Positions 23,367 to 33,265 of a DNA stretch of 64,000 bases are shown here, one piece after another. The notes beneath the pieces were generated by a model, which ran no database searches, had not been told where the DNA came from, and saw nothing but the letters and a program-made list of their open reading frames with translations. The stretch lies in the NCBI RefSeq assembly GCF_016722965.1, contig NZ_JAEQNB010000001.1:186001-250000 (forward strand), read 5' to 3'. Both the position numbers and the translations under genes were made by a program. Source of the DNA: Tumebacillus amylolyticus (GTDB lineage: Bacteria; Bacillota; Bacilli; Tumebacillales; Tumebacillaceae). Position 1 is the stretch's first letter. Every line of letters begins with the position of its first letter.

Positions 23367-24206
23367 GTGAGATATCTGAACTTGGAGCTGGGGCGCAGCA
23401 AGATCATGCTCACCCAGTTTGACCCGCATGGCTCAGACCCGAAGTTGCACGGGCACGGAGATGAATTTCAGATCTCCATCCCGCTGATCGGGGTGCCGTT
23501 GTTGGAACACGGCGATGCGCCGAAAGTCGCGAAATTGCCGGATTACGGGCGTTTCATCACCGCTCCGGGGGAGTTGCATCGGCATTTTGCCGGAGAGGGT
23601 GCGTCGCGGTTGTTGCTGATCAACTTCAAGCAGCGTTTTTTGGAAGACGTGTTGCAAGACCGACTGCACCACCTTCCGACGTCGCTTGAGTTTGCGCCGT
23701 GGAGCGAAGGGCCGAACGATGCCTTTCGAAAACTGGCGGAGCGGCTCATGAAAGTCTCGATGGCGGGCCCGTTCGATGTGGAAACGCAGGAGGTCGAGCT
23801 TGAACTGGCACAGGTCTTGCTCTCGGCGCAACCCGGAACGCACACCGCGTATTGGAATGCGAACCCCGAAGCTCAGCATCATCCTGCAATCGGACGGGTC
23901 TTGGCGTTGATTCATGACACCCATGCTTCAACAGACCTCTCACTGGATGGTCTTGCGGAAGAAGCGGGGCTTAGCAAGTACCATTTGCTGAGACTGTTTC
24001 GGACGGTGATTGGCCGAACGCCGGGGCAGTATCTCGCCGAGGTGCGGTTGGAGCGGGCGGAGGGTTTGCTTGCCGAGACGGAGCTCGATGTAACCACCGT
24101 TTGTTTTGACGTGGGGTATGGCAGTTTAAGCAGTATGGAGCGGGCGTTCAAACAGAAGTACGGGATGAGTCCGACCGAATATCGCCGACAGAAGAGGGGA
24201 AGTTGA
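23367..24206 (+). CDS. AraC-family transcriptional regulator
   Basis: The 279-residue protein has an N-terminal cupin-like ligand domain (HGHGDEFQISIPL, about 27-39) and a C-terminal double helix-turn-helix: LDGLAEEAGLSKYHLLRLFR and VCFDVGYGSLSSMERAFKQKYG with the P-x-x-Y-R end. GTG at 23367 follows GGAGGGTGAGGGC. It is transcribed away from the MFS gene; the TATAAT in the interval (23274-23279) may serve it. Confidence 0.9.
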   Translation: MRYLNLELGRSKIMLTQFDPHGSDPKLHGHGDEFQISIPLIGVPLLEHGDAPKVAKLPDYGRFITAPGELHRHFAGEGASRLLLINFKQRFLEDVLQDRLHHLPTSLEFAPWSEGPNDAFRKLAERLMKVSMAGPFDVETQEVELELAQVLLSAQPGTHTAYWNANPEAQHHPAIGRVLALIHDTHASTDLSLDGLAEEAGLSKYHLLRLFRTVIGRTPGQYLAEVRLERAEGLLAETELDVTTVCFDVGYGSLSSMERAFKQKYGMSPTEYRRQKRGS

Positions 24207-24209
24207 GCC

Positions 24210-24515
24210 ATGAGTTCCTTGCATTACTATGGAAACGAGACGATCATGTCGTTGGATCAAGTCATTCACCTGCGTCCGAATGAAGTTCGCGTGTTGGAAT
24301 GGGTGCGGACGTATGAATTTCTGGAGAACAGCGCGGGGGAGGACGACCCTGTGCAGGAGTTTTTGGAGATCAAAATCGTGGAGGACGCTGCGGTGCGGGT
24401 GCGTCGCAATCGGATCACGGAGTTTCCCGAGTTTGTGACGGAGCGGGAAGAGTTGCATCCCGACGTGGAGACGGCGCTTGACGTATTCATCGGGTGGGCA
24501 GCGGCGTTGTTGTAA
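24210..24515 (+). CDS. Hypothetical protein, 101 residues
   Basis: The gene starts 3 nt after the AraC-type gene's stop, with GAGGGGAAG as ribosome site, so it is probably in the same operon. The product is acidic, without membrane segments or a recognisable motif; it has an LRPNEVRVLEWVRTYEFLE helix and a C-terminal TALDVFIGWAAALL helix. Function unknown. Confidence 0.65.
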   Translation: MSSLHYYGNETIMSLDQVIHLRPNEVRVLEWVRTYEFLENSAGEDDPVQEFLEIKIVEDAAVRVRRNRITEFPEFVTEREELHPDVETALDVFIGWAAALL

Positions 24516-24541
24516 AAAAAAGACCTCCGCGCGGGAGGTCT
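24513..24541. terminator. Bidirectional terminator
   Basis: AGACCTCC pairs with GGAGGTCT around GCGCG. The eight A on its left give a strong T run for the minus-strand carbonic anhydrase gene. Confidence 0.85.
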
Positions 24542-24548
24542 GCTTGTA

Positions 24549-25118
24549 CTACGCGAGCTCTGCGTACCCGTCGACGACGAGGTCGAGCTTGCCGGTTTCC
24601 GGGTCGATGACCAGACCGTGGACCGGGGTGTTTTTCGGGAGCAGCGGGTGGTTGCGGACGACTTCGACGGAGCCGCGAACCGACTCTTCGACGTTGGCAA
24701 AGCCGTGCAGCCATTTTTCCAGATCGAGTCCGGAATAGTCGAGGACGTCGAAGGTTTTCTCGTCGACGCCGCGCGATTTCATTTTTTCAATCGTTTGCGA
24801 CGGATTGATGGAAGCCATGCCGCAGCCGTGGTGCCCGATGACGCAGACTTCCTGCGCGCCGAGTTCGTACAGCGCGACGATGATCGAGCGCATGATGCCG
24901 CCAAACGGGGAGGTGAGGATACCGCCGGCGTTTTTGATGATCTTGGCATCTCCGTTGCGCAGGTTGAGCGCGCGCGGGAGCATCTCCGTGAGACGGGTGT
25001 CCATGCAGGAGAGGATGACGAGTTTTTTGTTAGGGAATTTGTCTGTTTGGTACTTTTCGTACTCTTTGTTGTCAACGAATTCTTGGTTGTAAGTTAGGAT
25101 GTCTTGGAGGATTGTCAT
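24549..25118 (-). CDS. Beta-class carbonic anhydrase
   Basis: The 189-residue protein has the zinc ligands of beta-carbonic anhydrases: Cys38 in SCMDTR, with the Asp40-Arg42 dyad, and His96-x-x-Cys99 in GHHGCG. It interconverts CO2 and bicarbonate in the cytoplasm. The length fits the short type-II-like bacterial form (YtiB-like). It is monocistronic and divergent from an APH-like gene. Confidence 0.92.
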   Translation of the reverse strand: MTILQDILTYNQEFVDNKEYEKYQTDKFPNKKLVILSCMDTRLTEMLPRALNLRNGDAKIIKNAGGILTSPFGGIMRSIIVALYELGAQEVCVIGHHGCGMASINPSQTIEKMKSRGVDEKTFDVLDYSGLDLEKWLHGFANVEESVRGSVEVVRNHPLLPKNTPVHGLVIDPETGKLDLVVDGYAELA

Positions 25119-25185
25119 GGGTTACTCCACTCCTTCACTTGATAAGCAATTTTCTCCATCATTGTACCATAGGAGGTATGTGGGT

Positions 25186-26031
25186 GTGTCAAGTCTTGAT
25201 GTTTTGCTTGGACAAGGTCGTACTGCGGAAGTATATGCGTGGGGAGAAGGGTTGATTCTCAAACTCTATCGCACAGGGTTTCCGAAGGAATGGGTGGACC
25301 ACGAGTTTCGCGTGGCCCGTGCGGTTCGGGAAACGGGGGTTGACGCTCCCGATGTGCGGGAGCGCGTACATGTGGAAGGTCGGGAAGGGATCGTGTACGA
25401 GCGAGTGGAGGGTTCGACGTTGCTCGGCGCGTTGCAGATCGGATGGTCGCCGGAGCGAATTGGGGAAGTTCAGGCGGAGTTGCATGTGAAGATGCAAGGC
25501 AAGACCTTGCGTGGAGTACAAGGATTGGACGCAGCGAAACAAGAAGCGAGTCCTTTGCCCTCCATGCGTGTCCGCTTACAAGACGAAATCTCGCGTGCCG
25601 AGAGCCTGTCCGAAGACGTTCGATCTCGCGTGCTCGATGTGCTTGCGAGCTTGCCTGATGAACAGGCGCTCTTGCACGGCGACTTTCATCCGGAGAACAT
25701 CTTGCTGACTCAAACTCGCGGCCCTGTGGTGATCGACTGGACGACGGCGACAATCGGTCACCCGCTTGCCGACGTGGCCCGCAGTTCCTTGCTGCTAACG
25801 CTTGCCGCACTCCCGCCGGGTCTGGAGGGCAACCCCGTCATCGAAGCCATGCGCCAAACCATCCATGACGCGTATCTCGCCCACTACCACGAACTCACCC
25901 ACACCAGCCCCGCCGACCTCCTCCCCTGGAAGATCGTCAGCGCCGCCGCCCGTCTCAGTGAAAAACTCCCCCAAGTCGAACACGATCGAGTCCGGGCCTT
26001 CCTCGAAACCAACCTCATTTATAATTTGTAA
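25186..26031 (+). CDS. Aminoglycoside phosphotransferase-fold kinase
   Basis: The 281-residue protein shows the APH fold: GQGRTAEVYAWGEGLILKLY as nucleotide loop and Lys, catalytic loop LLHGDFHPENILL (about 163-175) and DWTTATIGHPLADVAR as the metal-binding segment. GTG at 25186 is 9 nt after AGGAGG; earlier frames overlap the carbonic anhydrase promoter. Substrate unknown. Confidence 0.85.
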   Translation: MSSLDVLLGQGRTAEVYAWGEGLILKLYRTGFPKEWVDHEFRVARAVRETGVDAPDVRERVHVEGREGIVYERVEGSTLLGALQIGWSPERIGEVQAELHVKMQGKTLRGVQGLDAAKQEASPLPSMRVRLQDEISRAESLSEDVRSRVLDVLASLPDEQALLHGDFHPENILLTQTRGPVVIDWTTATIGHPLADVARSSLLLTLAALPPGLEGNPVIEAMRQTIHDAYLAHYHELTHTSPADLLPWKIVSAAARLSEKLPQVEHDRVRAFLETNLIYNL

Positions 26032-26103
26032 CTCTCCTGTTACTCACAAATGTAAGATAAGAGAGAGCTTCTGTGGATGGAGCCCAGCACTTTTCCATCG
26101 TAT

Positions 26104-26134
26104 AACCGCGCCCTGTGGCTGCGGTTCTTTTTTT
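26104..26134 (+). terminator. Intrinsic terminator
   Basis: AACCGC-n-CC pairs with GG-n-GCGGTT, followed by seven T. It ends the APH-like transcript after a 70-nt trailer. Confidence 0.8.
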
Positions 26135-26141
26135 ACGTAAA

Positions 26142-26189
26142 TTTCCCTTGCCTCAACTGGGGGAAATCCCTTGCTCTTATCAGGGGATT
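26142..26189. promoter_or_regulatory. Two adjacent inverted repeats upstream of a small membrane-protein gene
   Basis: TTTCCC...GGGAAA (26142-26166) and AATCCC...GGGATT (26165-26189) are consecutive 25-bp dyads sharing TCCCTTGC on the left; a third TCCCTTAC follows. They overlap a possible promoter (TTATCA, 17 bp, TTATAG). Tandem operators for a dimeric regulator are likely. Confidence 0.45.
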
Positions 26190-26238
26190 CCCTTACAATT
26201 TATAGATGAGAGATTTGAGAGAGGGGGTTGCGCAAGAC

Positions 26239-26382
26239 ATGGCACACATTCCGATGAACCCGAACCCGAAACGCACCAACAATGATCCGATCAATGCCAC
26301 GATGGCAGACGTAGTGCTCTTCCCGTTGCTGATCGTAGCGATGGCTCTCGGCGCTCTGGCATTCGTTACTCACTTGATCTAA
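26239..26382 (+). CDS. Small membrane protein, 47 residues
   Basis: ATG at 26239 follows GAGAGGGGGTTGCGCAAGAC. The product has a polar N-terminus (MNPNPKRTNND) and one membrane helix (about 24-44, VVLFPLLIVAMALGALAF). It has its own promoter region and a terminator, supporting a real gene. Function unknown. Confidence 0.7.
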   Translation: MAHIPMNPNPKRTNNDPINATMADVVLFPLLIVAMALGALAFVTHLI

Positions 26383-26398
26383 TACATTCGTCTGCGAA

Positions 26399-26438
26399 AA
26401 AATCCCTGTGCCGCACCTGCGCCGCAGGGATTTTCTGT
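26399..26438 (+). terminator. Intrinsic terminator after the small membrane-protein gene
   Basis: AAAATCCCTG pairs with CAGGGATTTT around a GC-rich 16-nt loop. Confidence 0.8.
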
Positions 26439-26472
26439 ACATACTGAATACCAGAGAGGAGCCTACCCGCCC

Positions 26473-26745
26473 ATGATCAAAACCACGAAATTCAAAGGCG
26501 TCCGCGTCCAATTCACCCGCGACCGCATCGAAGAGGACGACCGTGACCTCGACAAGTTCTACTACGAAATCCAACACGACGACGAACGCACCTACCTCCC
26601 GATCAAACTCGAAACTCAAGTCACCCAAGACTTCTGGGGCACGATGATCGCCGACGAAGAAATCGAGTTCAACAACGGCGACTTCCACTCCCTAACCGAA
26701 GACCTCGGCCTCAAAATCGCCAAAGCGTTCGGCCTCGTCGAATAG
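26473..26745 (+). CDS. Hypothetical protein, 90 residues
   Basis: The gene has a GAGAGGAG ribosome site and is followed by a strong terminator. The acidic, probably all-beta protein has FYYEIQHDDER and LETQVTQDFWGTMIA; the YEIxHxDD plus FGT pattern is reminiscent of the LPD28 family, but I am not certain. No membrane segment or signal peptide. Confidence 0.65.
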   Translation: MIKTTKFKGVRVQFTRDRIEEDDRDLDKFYYEIQHDDERTYLPIKLETQVTQDFWGTMIADEEIEFNNGDFHSLTEDLGLKIAKAFGLVE

Positions 26746-26773
26746 CCCGTTTTTACAAAAACGTCCCTGCCAA

Positions 26774-26812
26774 AAAGCCCCCCGTCCGCCTCTGCGTTCG
26801 GGGGGCTTTTTT
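26774..26812 (+). terminator. Intrinsic terminator
   Basis: AAGCCCCCCG pairs perfectly with CGGGGGGCTT, followed by a T run. Confidence 0.9.
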
Positions 26813-26951
26813 AGTTCTAGAAGTAGACTGTCCAGACTACAATCTAGAAAACACGCAAACAAGAAGGAGAAGAGTAAGTCACCTCGAATCATAGTATCAA
26901 TCAAATTAATTAAATCATTTATATTATTTATCACTTTGAGAGGTGATGTAC

Positions 26952-27662
26952 GTGAGACCGATTATCGGCATAACCAGCACCTTGGTCAAACTCAACGAAC
27001 TGAGCGAAGGCGTGTACGTTCACCAAGACTACTACCGAGGCATTGAAAAGTGCGGCGGTCTGCCGCTCGTGCTCCCGCTGACCGAGCCGGAACTGTTCCA
27101 ACGCACGCTCGATTTCTGTGACGGCGTGATTTTTACCGGCGGGGAAGACGTTGATCCTGCTCACTACGGCGCCGAACCGCATCAACAACTCGGCCCGACC
27201 CTCAAGCATCGCGACCGCGTCGAAGTCGAAGCGATTCGCTATGTTCGCAACTTGGACAAGCCACTGCTCGGCATCTGCCGTGGTGCCCAAGTGCTGAACG
27301 TCGCCCTCGGCGGCACCCTCTACCAAGACCTGCCCAGCGAACTCCCGCACGCCCTGCAACATCTGCAAAAAGCCGCCCGCGGCGTCGATTCGCACTGGGT
27401 TCATGTCTCTGAAGGCAGCCGCCTCCACCAAGTGTTCGACAGCACCAAAGTTCGCGTCAACTCGTTCCATCACCAAGCCATACGCGATCTTGCACGAGGT
27501 CTCGTCGTGACGGCGACCGCTTCGGACGGCGTCATCGAGGCTGTTGAAGACCCGAATTCCACCTACACCGTCGGCGTGCAATGGCACCCGGAATCGATGT
27601 GGGCCACCGATGACAACATGCTGCGCCTGTTCCAAGACTTCGTGGACCAATGCCGCCGCTGA
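26952..27662 (+). CDS. Gamma-glutamyl-gamma-aminobutyrate hydrolase-like class I amidotransferase
   Basis: The 236-residue protein is a PuuD/peptidase C26-type hydrolase: TGGEDVDPAHYG (about 61-72), the nucleophile elbow GICRGAQ (Cys near 109), SFHHQAI, and QWHPE with the catalytic His and Glu. These enzymes cleave gamma-glutamyl bonds. GTG at 26952, 8 nt after GAGAGG, gives the usual MRPIIGIT start. It lies 32 nt ahead of a peptide ABC transporter operon, suggesting import and cleavage of gamma-glutamyl compounds or peptides. Confidence 0.88.
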   Translation: MRPIIGITSTLVKLNELSEGVYVHQDYYRGIEKCGGLPLVLPLTEPELFQRTLDFCDGVIFTGGEDVDPAHYGAEPHQQLGPTLKHRDRVEVEAIRYVRNLDKPLLGICRGAQVLNVALGGTLYQDLPSELPHALQHLQKAARGVDSHWVHVSEGSRLHQVFDSTKVRVNSFHHQAIRDLARGLVVTATASDGVIEAVEDPNSTYTVGVQWHPESMWATDDNMLRLFQDFVDQCRR

Positions 27663-27694
27663 TTGTAGAGAAAGAAAAAGGGGGAACCAAACGT

Positions 27695-29281
27695 ATGACT
27701 TCCAAACAAGCTGTCAAACTCGCGCTGACCGGCCTGCTCGCCGCAAGCGTCGTCCTCACCGGTTGCTCGACGTCCACGACCACAAGCGACCCCGGCTCCA
27801 GCACATCCAATGAGAAAAAACGTACCGACCTCACCGTCGCCCAAGCGGCCAACCCGACGACGATGGACCCGCAAGACGCGCAGGACACGCTCTCTTTTTC
27901 GATCATGAAAACGATGTACGAAGGCTTGCTCGGCTTTGACAAAGACATGAAAGTCATCCCCGTCCTCGCCGACGGCATGCCGACTCTGTCTGCCGATGCC
28001 AAGGAAGTGACGTTCAAACTCAAACAGGGCATCAAATTCCAAGACGGTACCGACTTCAACGCCGAAGCGGTCAAAGCGAACCTCGACCGCGTCAAGGACC
28101 CCAACAACAAACTCAAACGCGCCTCGCTGTTCGCCACCGTCGACCACACCGAAGTTCTCGACCCCTACACGGTCAAAATCGTGCTGAACAAACCGTTCGC
28201 CGCCATCGTCGAAACGTTTGCCCACCCCGCCGCCATGATGATCTCCCCGAAAGCGATCAAGGACTTCGGCAAAGACGTCCAACGCCATCCGGTCGGCACC
28301 GGCCCGTACCAATTCGTCGAATGGAAAGACGCCGACCACGTCACCGTCAAGAAATTCGCCGACTACCATGACAAAAACAACCTCGCGAAGCTCGAAACCA
28401 TCGTCTTCAAACCGGTCACCGAAGCGTCTTCCCGCGTCTCGATGCTCAAAGCGGGCGACGCCCAATACGTGTACCCGTTCCCTCCCGACCAAGCGGCAGC
28501 GGTCAAAGGCGACGACAGCATCGCCCTCGACCAAACGCCGTCCATCGTCGAGCGCTACGTGGCGTTCAACACGACGAAAAAACCGTTCGACGACAAGCGC
28601 GTTCGCCAAGCGCTCAACTACGCCGTCAACAAAGACGCGCTGATCAAAGTCGTCGCCAACGGCTATGCACAACCCGCCAAATCCGCCATCGCACCGAACG
28701 TCTGGGGCTACAAGGAACAAACCCCGTACAACTTCGACCTCGACAAAGCCAAAAAACTCCTCGCCGACGCGGGCTACGCGAACGGCTTCGACACCACGAT
28801 CTGGACCGCCAACGCTTCCGAATCCGCCAAAGTCGCAGAATTTATCCAACAGCAATGGAAACAAATCGGCGTCAACGCCAACGTCCAGCAAATGGAATCG
28901 GGCACGCTTTCCAACCAAATGTACGTCAAACCGGAAGAGTCGAAAATGCTGACCTACTCCGGAGGCTGGTCACCGTCCACGGGAGAAGCAGACTGGGGTC
29001 TTCGTCCGCTCCTCACCAAAGACCTGTTCCCGCCGGCGGGCTACAACGTCGGCTACTACGTCAACGACCAAGTGGAAAAAGACATCTCCACCGGACTCTC
29101 CACCGGCAACAAAGACGAGCGTCTCGCCGCCTACGCAGACGCGCAAAAAGTCATCAACGACGATGCCCCGTGGCTGTTCCTCTACGTATCGGACAACCTC
29201 GCAGGCAAGCGCAAAAACGTCTCCGGCGCGTTCGTCCTGCCCGACGGTGCGCTCGATTTGACGCACGCAGAGTTCAAGTAA
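27695..29281 (+). CDS. Oligopeptide/dipeptide ABC transporter substrate-binding lipoprotein
   Basis: The 528-residue protein has a lipoprotein signal peptide with lipobox VLTGC (Cys24) and a Thr/Ser-rich linker, then a family-5 solute-binding domain (NPTTMDPQDAQD near the start, FNTTKKPFDDKRVRQALNYAVNKD in the middle). It would be anchored outside the membrane and capture peptides for the downstream permeases. AAAGGGGG precedes the ATG. A terminator between this gene and the permease genes suggests it is made in excess. Confidence 0.93.
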   Translation: MTSKQAVKLALTGLLAASVVLTGCSTSTTTSDPGSSTSNEKKRTDLTVAQAANPTTMDPQDAQDTLSFSIMKTMYEGLLGFDKDMKVIPVLADGMPTLSADAKEVTFKLKQGIKFQDGTDFNAEAVKANLDRVKDPNNKLKRASLFATVDHTEVLDPYTVKIVLNKPFAAIVETFAHPAAMMISPKAIKDFGKDVQRHPVGTGPYQFVEWKDADHVTVKKFADYHDKNNLAKLETIVFKPVTEASSRVSMLKAGDAQYVYPFPPDQAAAVKGDDSIALDQTPSIVERYVAFNTTKKPFDDKRVRQALNYAVNKDALIKVVANGYAQPAKSAIAPNVWGYKEQTPYNFDLDKAKKLLADAGYANGFDTTIWTANASESAKVAEFIQQQWKQIGVNANVQQMESGTLSNQMYVKPEESKMLTYSGGWSPSTGEADWGLRPLLTKDLFPPAGYNVGYYVNDQVEKDISTGLSTGNKDERLAAYADAQKVINDDAPWLFLYVSDNLAGKRKNVSGAFVLPDGALDLTHAEFK

Positions 29282-29304
29282 GAGGAAGCACATCTTGAAA
29301 AAAG

Positions 29305-29339
29305 AGGTCCAAGGACGTGAGGCCCTTGGACCTTTTTTT
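29305..29339 (+). terminator. Intra-operon terminator between binding protein and permease genes
   Basis: AGGTCCAAGG pairs perfectly with CCTTGGACCT around a 9-nt loop, followed by seven T. It precedes the permease ribosome site by a few bases, so read-through must be partial or another promoter must exist. Confidence 0.85.
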
Positions 29340-29353
29340 CCAAAGGAGGAGGG

Positions 29354-30283
29354 ATGGACGTGCTCGTGTATGTCGGCAGGCGGTTGCTTGGGATGGTGCC
29401 GATTTTGCTCGTGGTGGCCGTGGTGATCTTCATGTTCTTGCATCTGATTCCCGGCGACCCGGCGCGGTTGATCGCAGGGCCGGAAGCGTCGCTTCAAGAC
29501 GTCGAGAATGTGCGGTCGTCGATCGGTCTCGACCTTCCGATCTGGAAGCAGTTCTGGTTGTTTTTCTCCCGCGCTGTGCAAGGGGACTTCGGAATGTCGT
29601 ATCGGACGCACCAGCCGGTTTTTCAGATGATCTCGGAACGGTTCTGGCCGACGCTTGAATTGGCGTTTTGGTCGATGATCTGGGCGATGGCGGCAGGTCT
29701 TCTGCTTGGCGTCGTCGCGGCGACGAAACGCGGCAAGTGGGCGGACAACCTCGCGATGTTCGGGTCGGTGACGGGGATTTCGATGCCTTCGTTTTGGCTC
29801 GGGCTGTTGCTGATCGAGTTGTTCGCCGTGAAGCTTGGCTGGCTGCCTTCGGGCGGGGCAGGCGGTTTTAAGTACGTGATCTTGCCCGCCATTACGCTTG
29901 GGTCGGGGGTCGCGGCGGTGATTGCGCGGTTCACGCGGAACTCGCTTTTGGAAACGTTGCGCGAAGATTATGTGCGCACGGCGAGGGCCAAAGGGGCGCG
30001 GGAGAGCGTCGTGGTCTGGTCGCACGCCTTGCGCAACGCGTTGATTCCCGTCGTCACGATGACCGGCTTGCAGTTCGGGTTCCTGCTCGGCGGGTCGGTG
30101 GTCGTGGAAGCGGTGTTCACTTGGCCCGGCATGGGTCGTCTGCTCATCGACGCCGTGAACTTTCGCGATTATCCCGTGATTCAAGCGGAGATGTTGCTGT
30201 TTGCACTGGAATTTATGGTCATCAATTTGGCGGTCGATGTGCTCTACGCGGTGCTCAATCCGCAAATTCGACTGGATCGCTAG
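29354..30283 (+). CDS. Peptide ABC transporter permease (DppB/OppB type)
   Basis: The 309-residue protein has six membrane helices, begins with the family's [16 protein letters not shown] and has the coupling EAA loop [29 protein letters not shown] follows AAAGGAGGAGGG. It forms the membrane channel with the next gene product. Confidence 0.93.
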   Translation: MDVLVYVGRRLLGMVPILLVVAVVIFMFLHLIPGDPARLIAGPEASLQDVENVRSSIGLDLPIWKQFWLFFSRAVQGDFGMSYRTHQPVFQMISERFWPTLELAFWSMIWAMAAGLLLGVVAATKRGKWADNLAMFGSVTGISMPSFWLGLLLIELFAVKLGWLPSGGAGGFKYVILPAITLGSGVAAVIARFTRNSLLETLREDYVRTARAKGARESVVVWSHALRNALIPVVTMTGLQFGFLLGGSVVVEAVFTWPGMGRLLIDAVNFRDYPVIQAEMLLFALEFMVINLAVDVLYAVLNPQIRLDR

Positions 30284-30298
30284 AAAGGGGGAGAGGAC

Positions 30299-31168
30299 AT
30301 GTCGCAAGTCTCGCAAGGCAAGGCTGGAAACTCCCCGTGGAAGCGGTTTGTGCGAAAGTTCAGTCGCCAGCGGATGGGGATGGTGGCGCTCGTCGTCGTT
30401 GTGATTTTGTTTTTGCTGATGCTGATCGGACCTTCAATTTCGCCGTTTGACCCTGCGGAGCCGGATTACAACGCGGTGATGGAGGGACCTTCGGGGTCGC
30501 ATTGGATGGGCACGGATGATTTTGGCCGTGACATTTTTTCCAGAGTGTTGAACGGGACGCGCATCTCGCTGGCGGTGGGCTTGAGCTCGGTGTTCGGCGG
30601 GGCGTTGATCGGGATGTTCTTCGGTTTGACGGCCGGGTATTACGGAGGGAAGTACGATTCGCTGGTGATGCGGGCGTGCGATGTGCTGTTTGCGTTTCCG
30701 GGCATCTTGCTTGCGATTGCGATCATCGCCATCCTAGGTCCTGGTCTGCCGAATGTCGTCGTCGCCGTGGCGGTGTTTACGATTCCAAGCATCATTCGTA
30801 TTGTGCGGGGGGAGACCCTTGCGTTGAAAAACAAAACGTACATCGAAGCGGCCCGTGCGACAGGACTTCGGGACCGCGAGATAATCTGGCGGCATATCTT
30901 CCCCGGCACGATTTCGGTCGTGTTGGTGTACGTGACGATGCGGATCGGGTCAGCGATTTTGATTGCGGCCTCGCTTTCGTTTCTCGGCATGGGCGCTCAA
31001 CCGCCGACGCCGGAGTGGGGGGCGATGCTTTCGAGTGGTCGTGATTACCTGACGACCGCCCCGCACGTCGCGATGTTTCCGGGGTTGGCGATCTTGGTGA
31101 CGTGTCTGGCGTTCAACCTGCTCGGCGACGCCCTGCGCGATGCGCTCGACCGCAAGCTGACCGATTGA
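30299..31168 (+). CDS. Peptide ABC transporter permease (DppC/OppC type)
   Basis: The 289-residue protein shows the DppC N-terminus (one helix at about 25-45, then [21 protein letters not shown]) and the EAA loop [21 protein letters not shown]. It starts 15 nt after the preceding gene with AAAGGGGGAGAGG as ribosome site. Confidence 0.93.
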   Translation: MSQVSQGKAGNSPWKRFVRKFSRQRMGMVALVVVVILFLLMLIGPSISPFDPAEPDYNAVMEGPSGSHWMGTDDFGRDIFSRVLNGTRISLAVGLSSVFGGALIGMFFGLTAGYYGGKYDSLVMRACDVLFAFPGILLAIAIIAILGPGLPNVVVAVAVFTIPSIIRIVRGETLALKNKTYIEAARATGLRDREIIWRHIFPGTISVVLVYVTMRIGSAILIAASLSFLGMGAQPPTPEWGAMLSSGRDYLTTAPHVAMFPGLAILVTCLAFNLLGDALRDALDRKLTD

Positions 31169-31181
31169 GAGGAGGGAGAGC

Positions 31182-32165
31182 ATGGCACTTTTACAAGTTT
31201 CAGACCTGGAGATTGCATTCAAAACGGAACGGGGCGACGTCACCGCCGTGGCGGGCGTTTCCTTTTTTCTCGAAAAAGGAGAAACGCTCGGCATCGTCGG
31301 GGAGTCCGGCTGTGGAAAGTCGGTGACGTCGCTCTCGATCATGCGCCTCTTGCCGAACCCGCCGGGTCGAATCTCAGGCGGGAGAATCGAACTTGGCGGG
31401 CGCAATTTGGTGGAGTTGAGCGAGCGGGAGATGCGCGAGGTGCGGGGGAATCTCGTTTCGATGATCTTTCAAGAGCCGATGACGTCGCTCAATCCCGTGT
31501 TCACGATTGGCAAGCAGATTGATGAAGCAATTCGTCTCCATAAAAAGGTCAGCAAACGCGAAGCCCGCGTACTGACCGTCGAGATTTTGAAAAAAGTCGG
31601 CATCCCGCGCCCCGAGCAGATTGCGAAGGAATACCCGCATCAGTTGAGCGGCGGGATGAGACAGCGGGTGATGATCGCAATGGCGCTGGTTTGCGAGCCG
31701 CAGTTGTTGATCGCCGACGAGCCGACGACCGCGTTGGACGTGACGATTCAGGCGCAGATTCTGCATCTCATGGACTCGTTGAAGCGGGAGACGGGGACGT
31801 CTATTTTGTTGATTACGCACGATTTGGGCGTGGTGGCGGAGATGTGCGATCGGGTGTTGGTGATGTATGCGGGGCAGGTGGTGGAGGAAGCGACGGTGGA
31901 GTCGCTTTTTGCAGAACCGAAACATCCGTATACGGTGGGGTTGCTGAACTCGATCCCGCACGCAGATCGCAAGTCGGAGCGGTTGCCTTCGATTGCAGGC
32001 AATGTGCCGTCGCTGGCGGAGATGCCCGTCGGCTGTCGCTTCGCTCCGCGCTGTCCGGTTGCTTTAGAAAAATGCCACTCGCAGAATCCGGAGTTGCTCA
32101 CCGTGAGTGAGAGCCACGCCTGCCGTTGCTGGCTTGCGCAAGAGGAAGGAGGGGAGATGTCGTGA
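31182..32165 (+). CDS. Peptide ABC transporter ATP-binding protein (DppD/OppD type)
   Basis: The 327-residue protein has Walker A GESGCGKS, signature LSGGMRQR, Walker [13 protein letters not shown] and the C-terminal oligopeptide-transporter extension with the C-x(n)-C-x(n)-C cluster typical of DppD/OppD ([14 protein letters not shown]). It overlaps the next gene by 4 nt. Confidence 0.95.
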   Translation: MALLQVSDLEIAFKTERGDVTAVAGVSFFLEKGETLGIVGESGCGKSVTSLSIMRLLPNPPGRISGGRIELGGRNLVELSEREMREVRGNLVSMIFQEPMTSLNPVFTIGKQIDEAIRLHKKVSKREARVLTVEILKKVGIPRPEQIAKEYPHQLSGGMRQRVMIAMALVCEPQLLIADEPTTALDVTIQAQILHLMDSLKRETGTSILLITHDLGVVAEMCDRVLVMYAGQVVEEATVESLFAEPKHPYTVGLLNSIPHADRKSERLPSIAGNVPSLAEMPVGCRFAPRCPVALEKCHSQNPELLTVSESHACRCWLAQEEGGEMS

Positions 32166-33139
32166 GTGAACGTACGAAGGAAGTTTTACTCGACGTCCGT
32201 GGACTGAAAATGTACTTCGAGCTCCGCGGCGGGCTGCTTCATCGTGTGACCGGCCATGTCAAAGCGGTCGACGACGTCTCCTTCTCCGTGCGTCGGGGCG
32301 AGACGTTCGGGATCGTCGGCGAGTCGGGGTGCGGGAAGTCCACCACGGGGCGGATGCTTCTGCGTTTGCTCGACCCGACCTCCGGCACCGTCCTGTTCGA
32401 CGGCGTAGACCTTGCGCAGTTGAATCGTGAAGCCATGCGCCAAAAACGCCGCGAAATTCAGATGGTCTTCCAAGACCCCTACGCTTCTCTCAACCCGCGC
32501 ATGACCGTCGCCGACATCCTCGCCGAACCTCTGCGTGCGCACGGCGTCACAGACCGCGCCGAAGTCGAGCGACGCGTCTCCGAAATCCTCGCGGCCTGCG
32601 GACTTTCTGCGGAACAAGCCCGCCGCTACCCGCACGAATTCTCAGGCGGTCAACGCCAGCGAATCGGCATCGCCCGCGCCTTGGTGTTGCAACCGAAACT
32701 CATCGTCGCCGACGAGCCTGTTTCTGCACTCGACGTCTCGATCCAATCGCAAATTCTCAACCTCCTGCAAGACTTACAAGACACCTACGGCCTCACCTAC
32801 GTCTTCATCTCCCACGACCTCTCCGTCGTCCGCCACATCTCCGACCGAGTCGGCGTCATGTACCTCGGTCGCATGGTTGAAATCGGAGACGCCGAAACCC
32901 TCTACGAAAAACCGCTCCACCCCTACACGCAATCCCTGCTCGCCGCCGTCCCCATCCCGGACCCGACCCAGAGACGCGAGCGAACCCTCCTCCAAGGCGA
33001 CGTTCCCTCCCCCGCCAACCCGCCCCAAGGGTGCGCCTTCGCCCCGCGTTGCCCCCATGCGACCGAAATTTGCCATACCAAACGCCCCGAGTTGCAAGAA
33101 CTCGCACCCGGTCACCAAGTGGCGTGCCATCTGTACTAA
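32162..33139 (+). CDS. Peptide ABC transporter ATP-binding protein (DppF/OppF type)
   Basis: The 325-residue protein has [35 protein letters not shown] and the Cys-rich C-terminal extension ([15 protein letters not shown]). GTG at 32162 overlaps the previous stop as GTGA and is preceded by GGAGGGGAG; the longer frame runs antisense to nothing but has no ribosome site. It completes a Dpp-type importer. Confidence 0.95.
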   Translation: MSERTKEVLLDVRGLKMYFELRGGLLHRVTGHVKAVDDVSFSVRRGETFGIVGESGCGKSTTGRMLLRLLDPTSGTVLFDGVDLAQLNREAMRQKRREIQMVFQDPYASLNPRMTVADILAEPLRAHGVTDRAEVERRVSEILAACGLSAEQARRYPHEFSGGQRQRIGIARALVLQPKLIVADEPVSALDVSIQSQILNLLQDLQDTYGLTYVFISHDLSVVRHISDRVGVMYLGRMVEIGDAETLYEKPLHPYTQSLLAAVPIPDPTQRRERTLLQGDVPSPANPPQGCAFAPRCPHATEICHTKRPELQELAPGHQVACHLY

Positions 33140-33144
33140 AAAAG

Positions 33145-33178
33145 GAGCCCTCCGCCCAAGCGGAACAGGGCTCTTTTT
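33145..33178 (+). terminator. Terminator of the peptide transporter operon
   Basis: GAGCCCT pairs with AGGGCTC with an inner CCGC/GCGG stem, followed by five T. Confidence 0.9.
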
Positions 33179-33265
33179 CCTTGAAAAAAAGACCCCTGTT
33201 ACATACAAGGAATCATTTTTTCTCTATAATGGGGAGAAAAATGGAACGTCAGGAGGGAACCTTTT

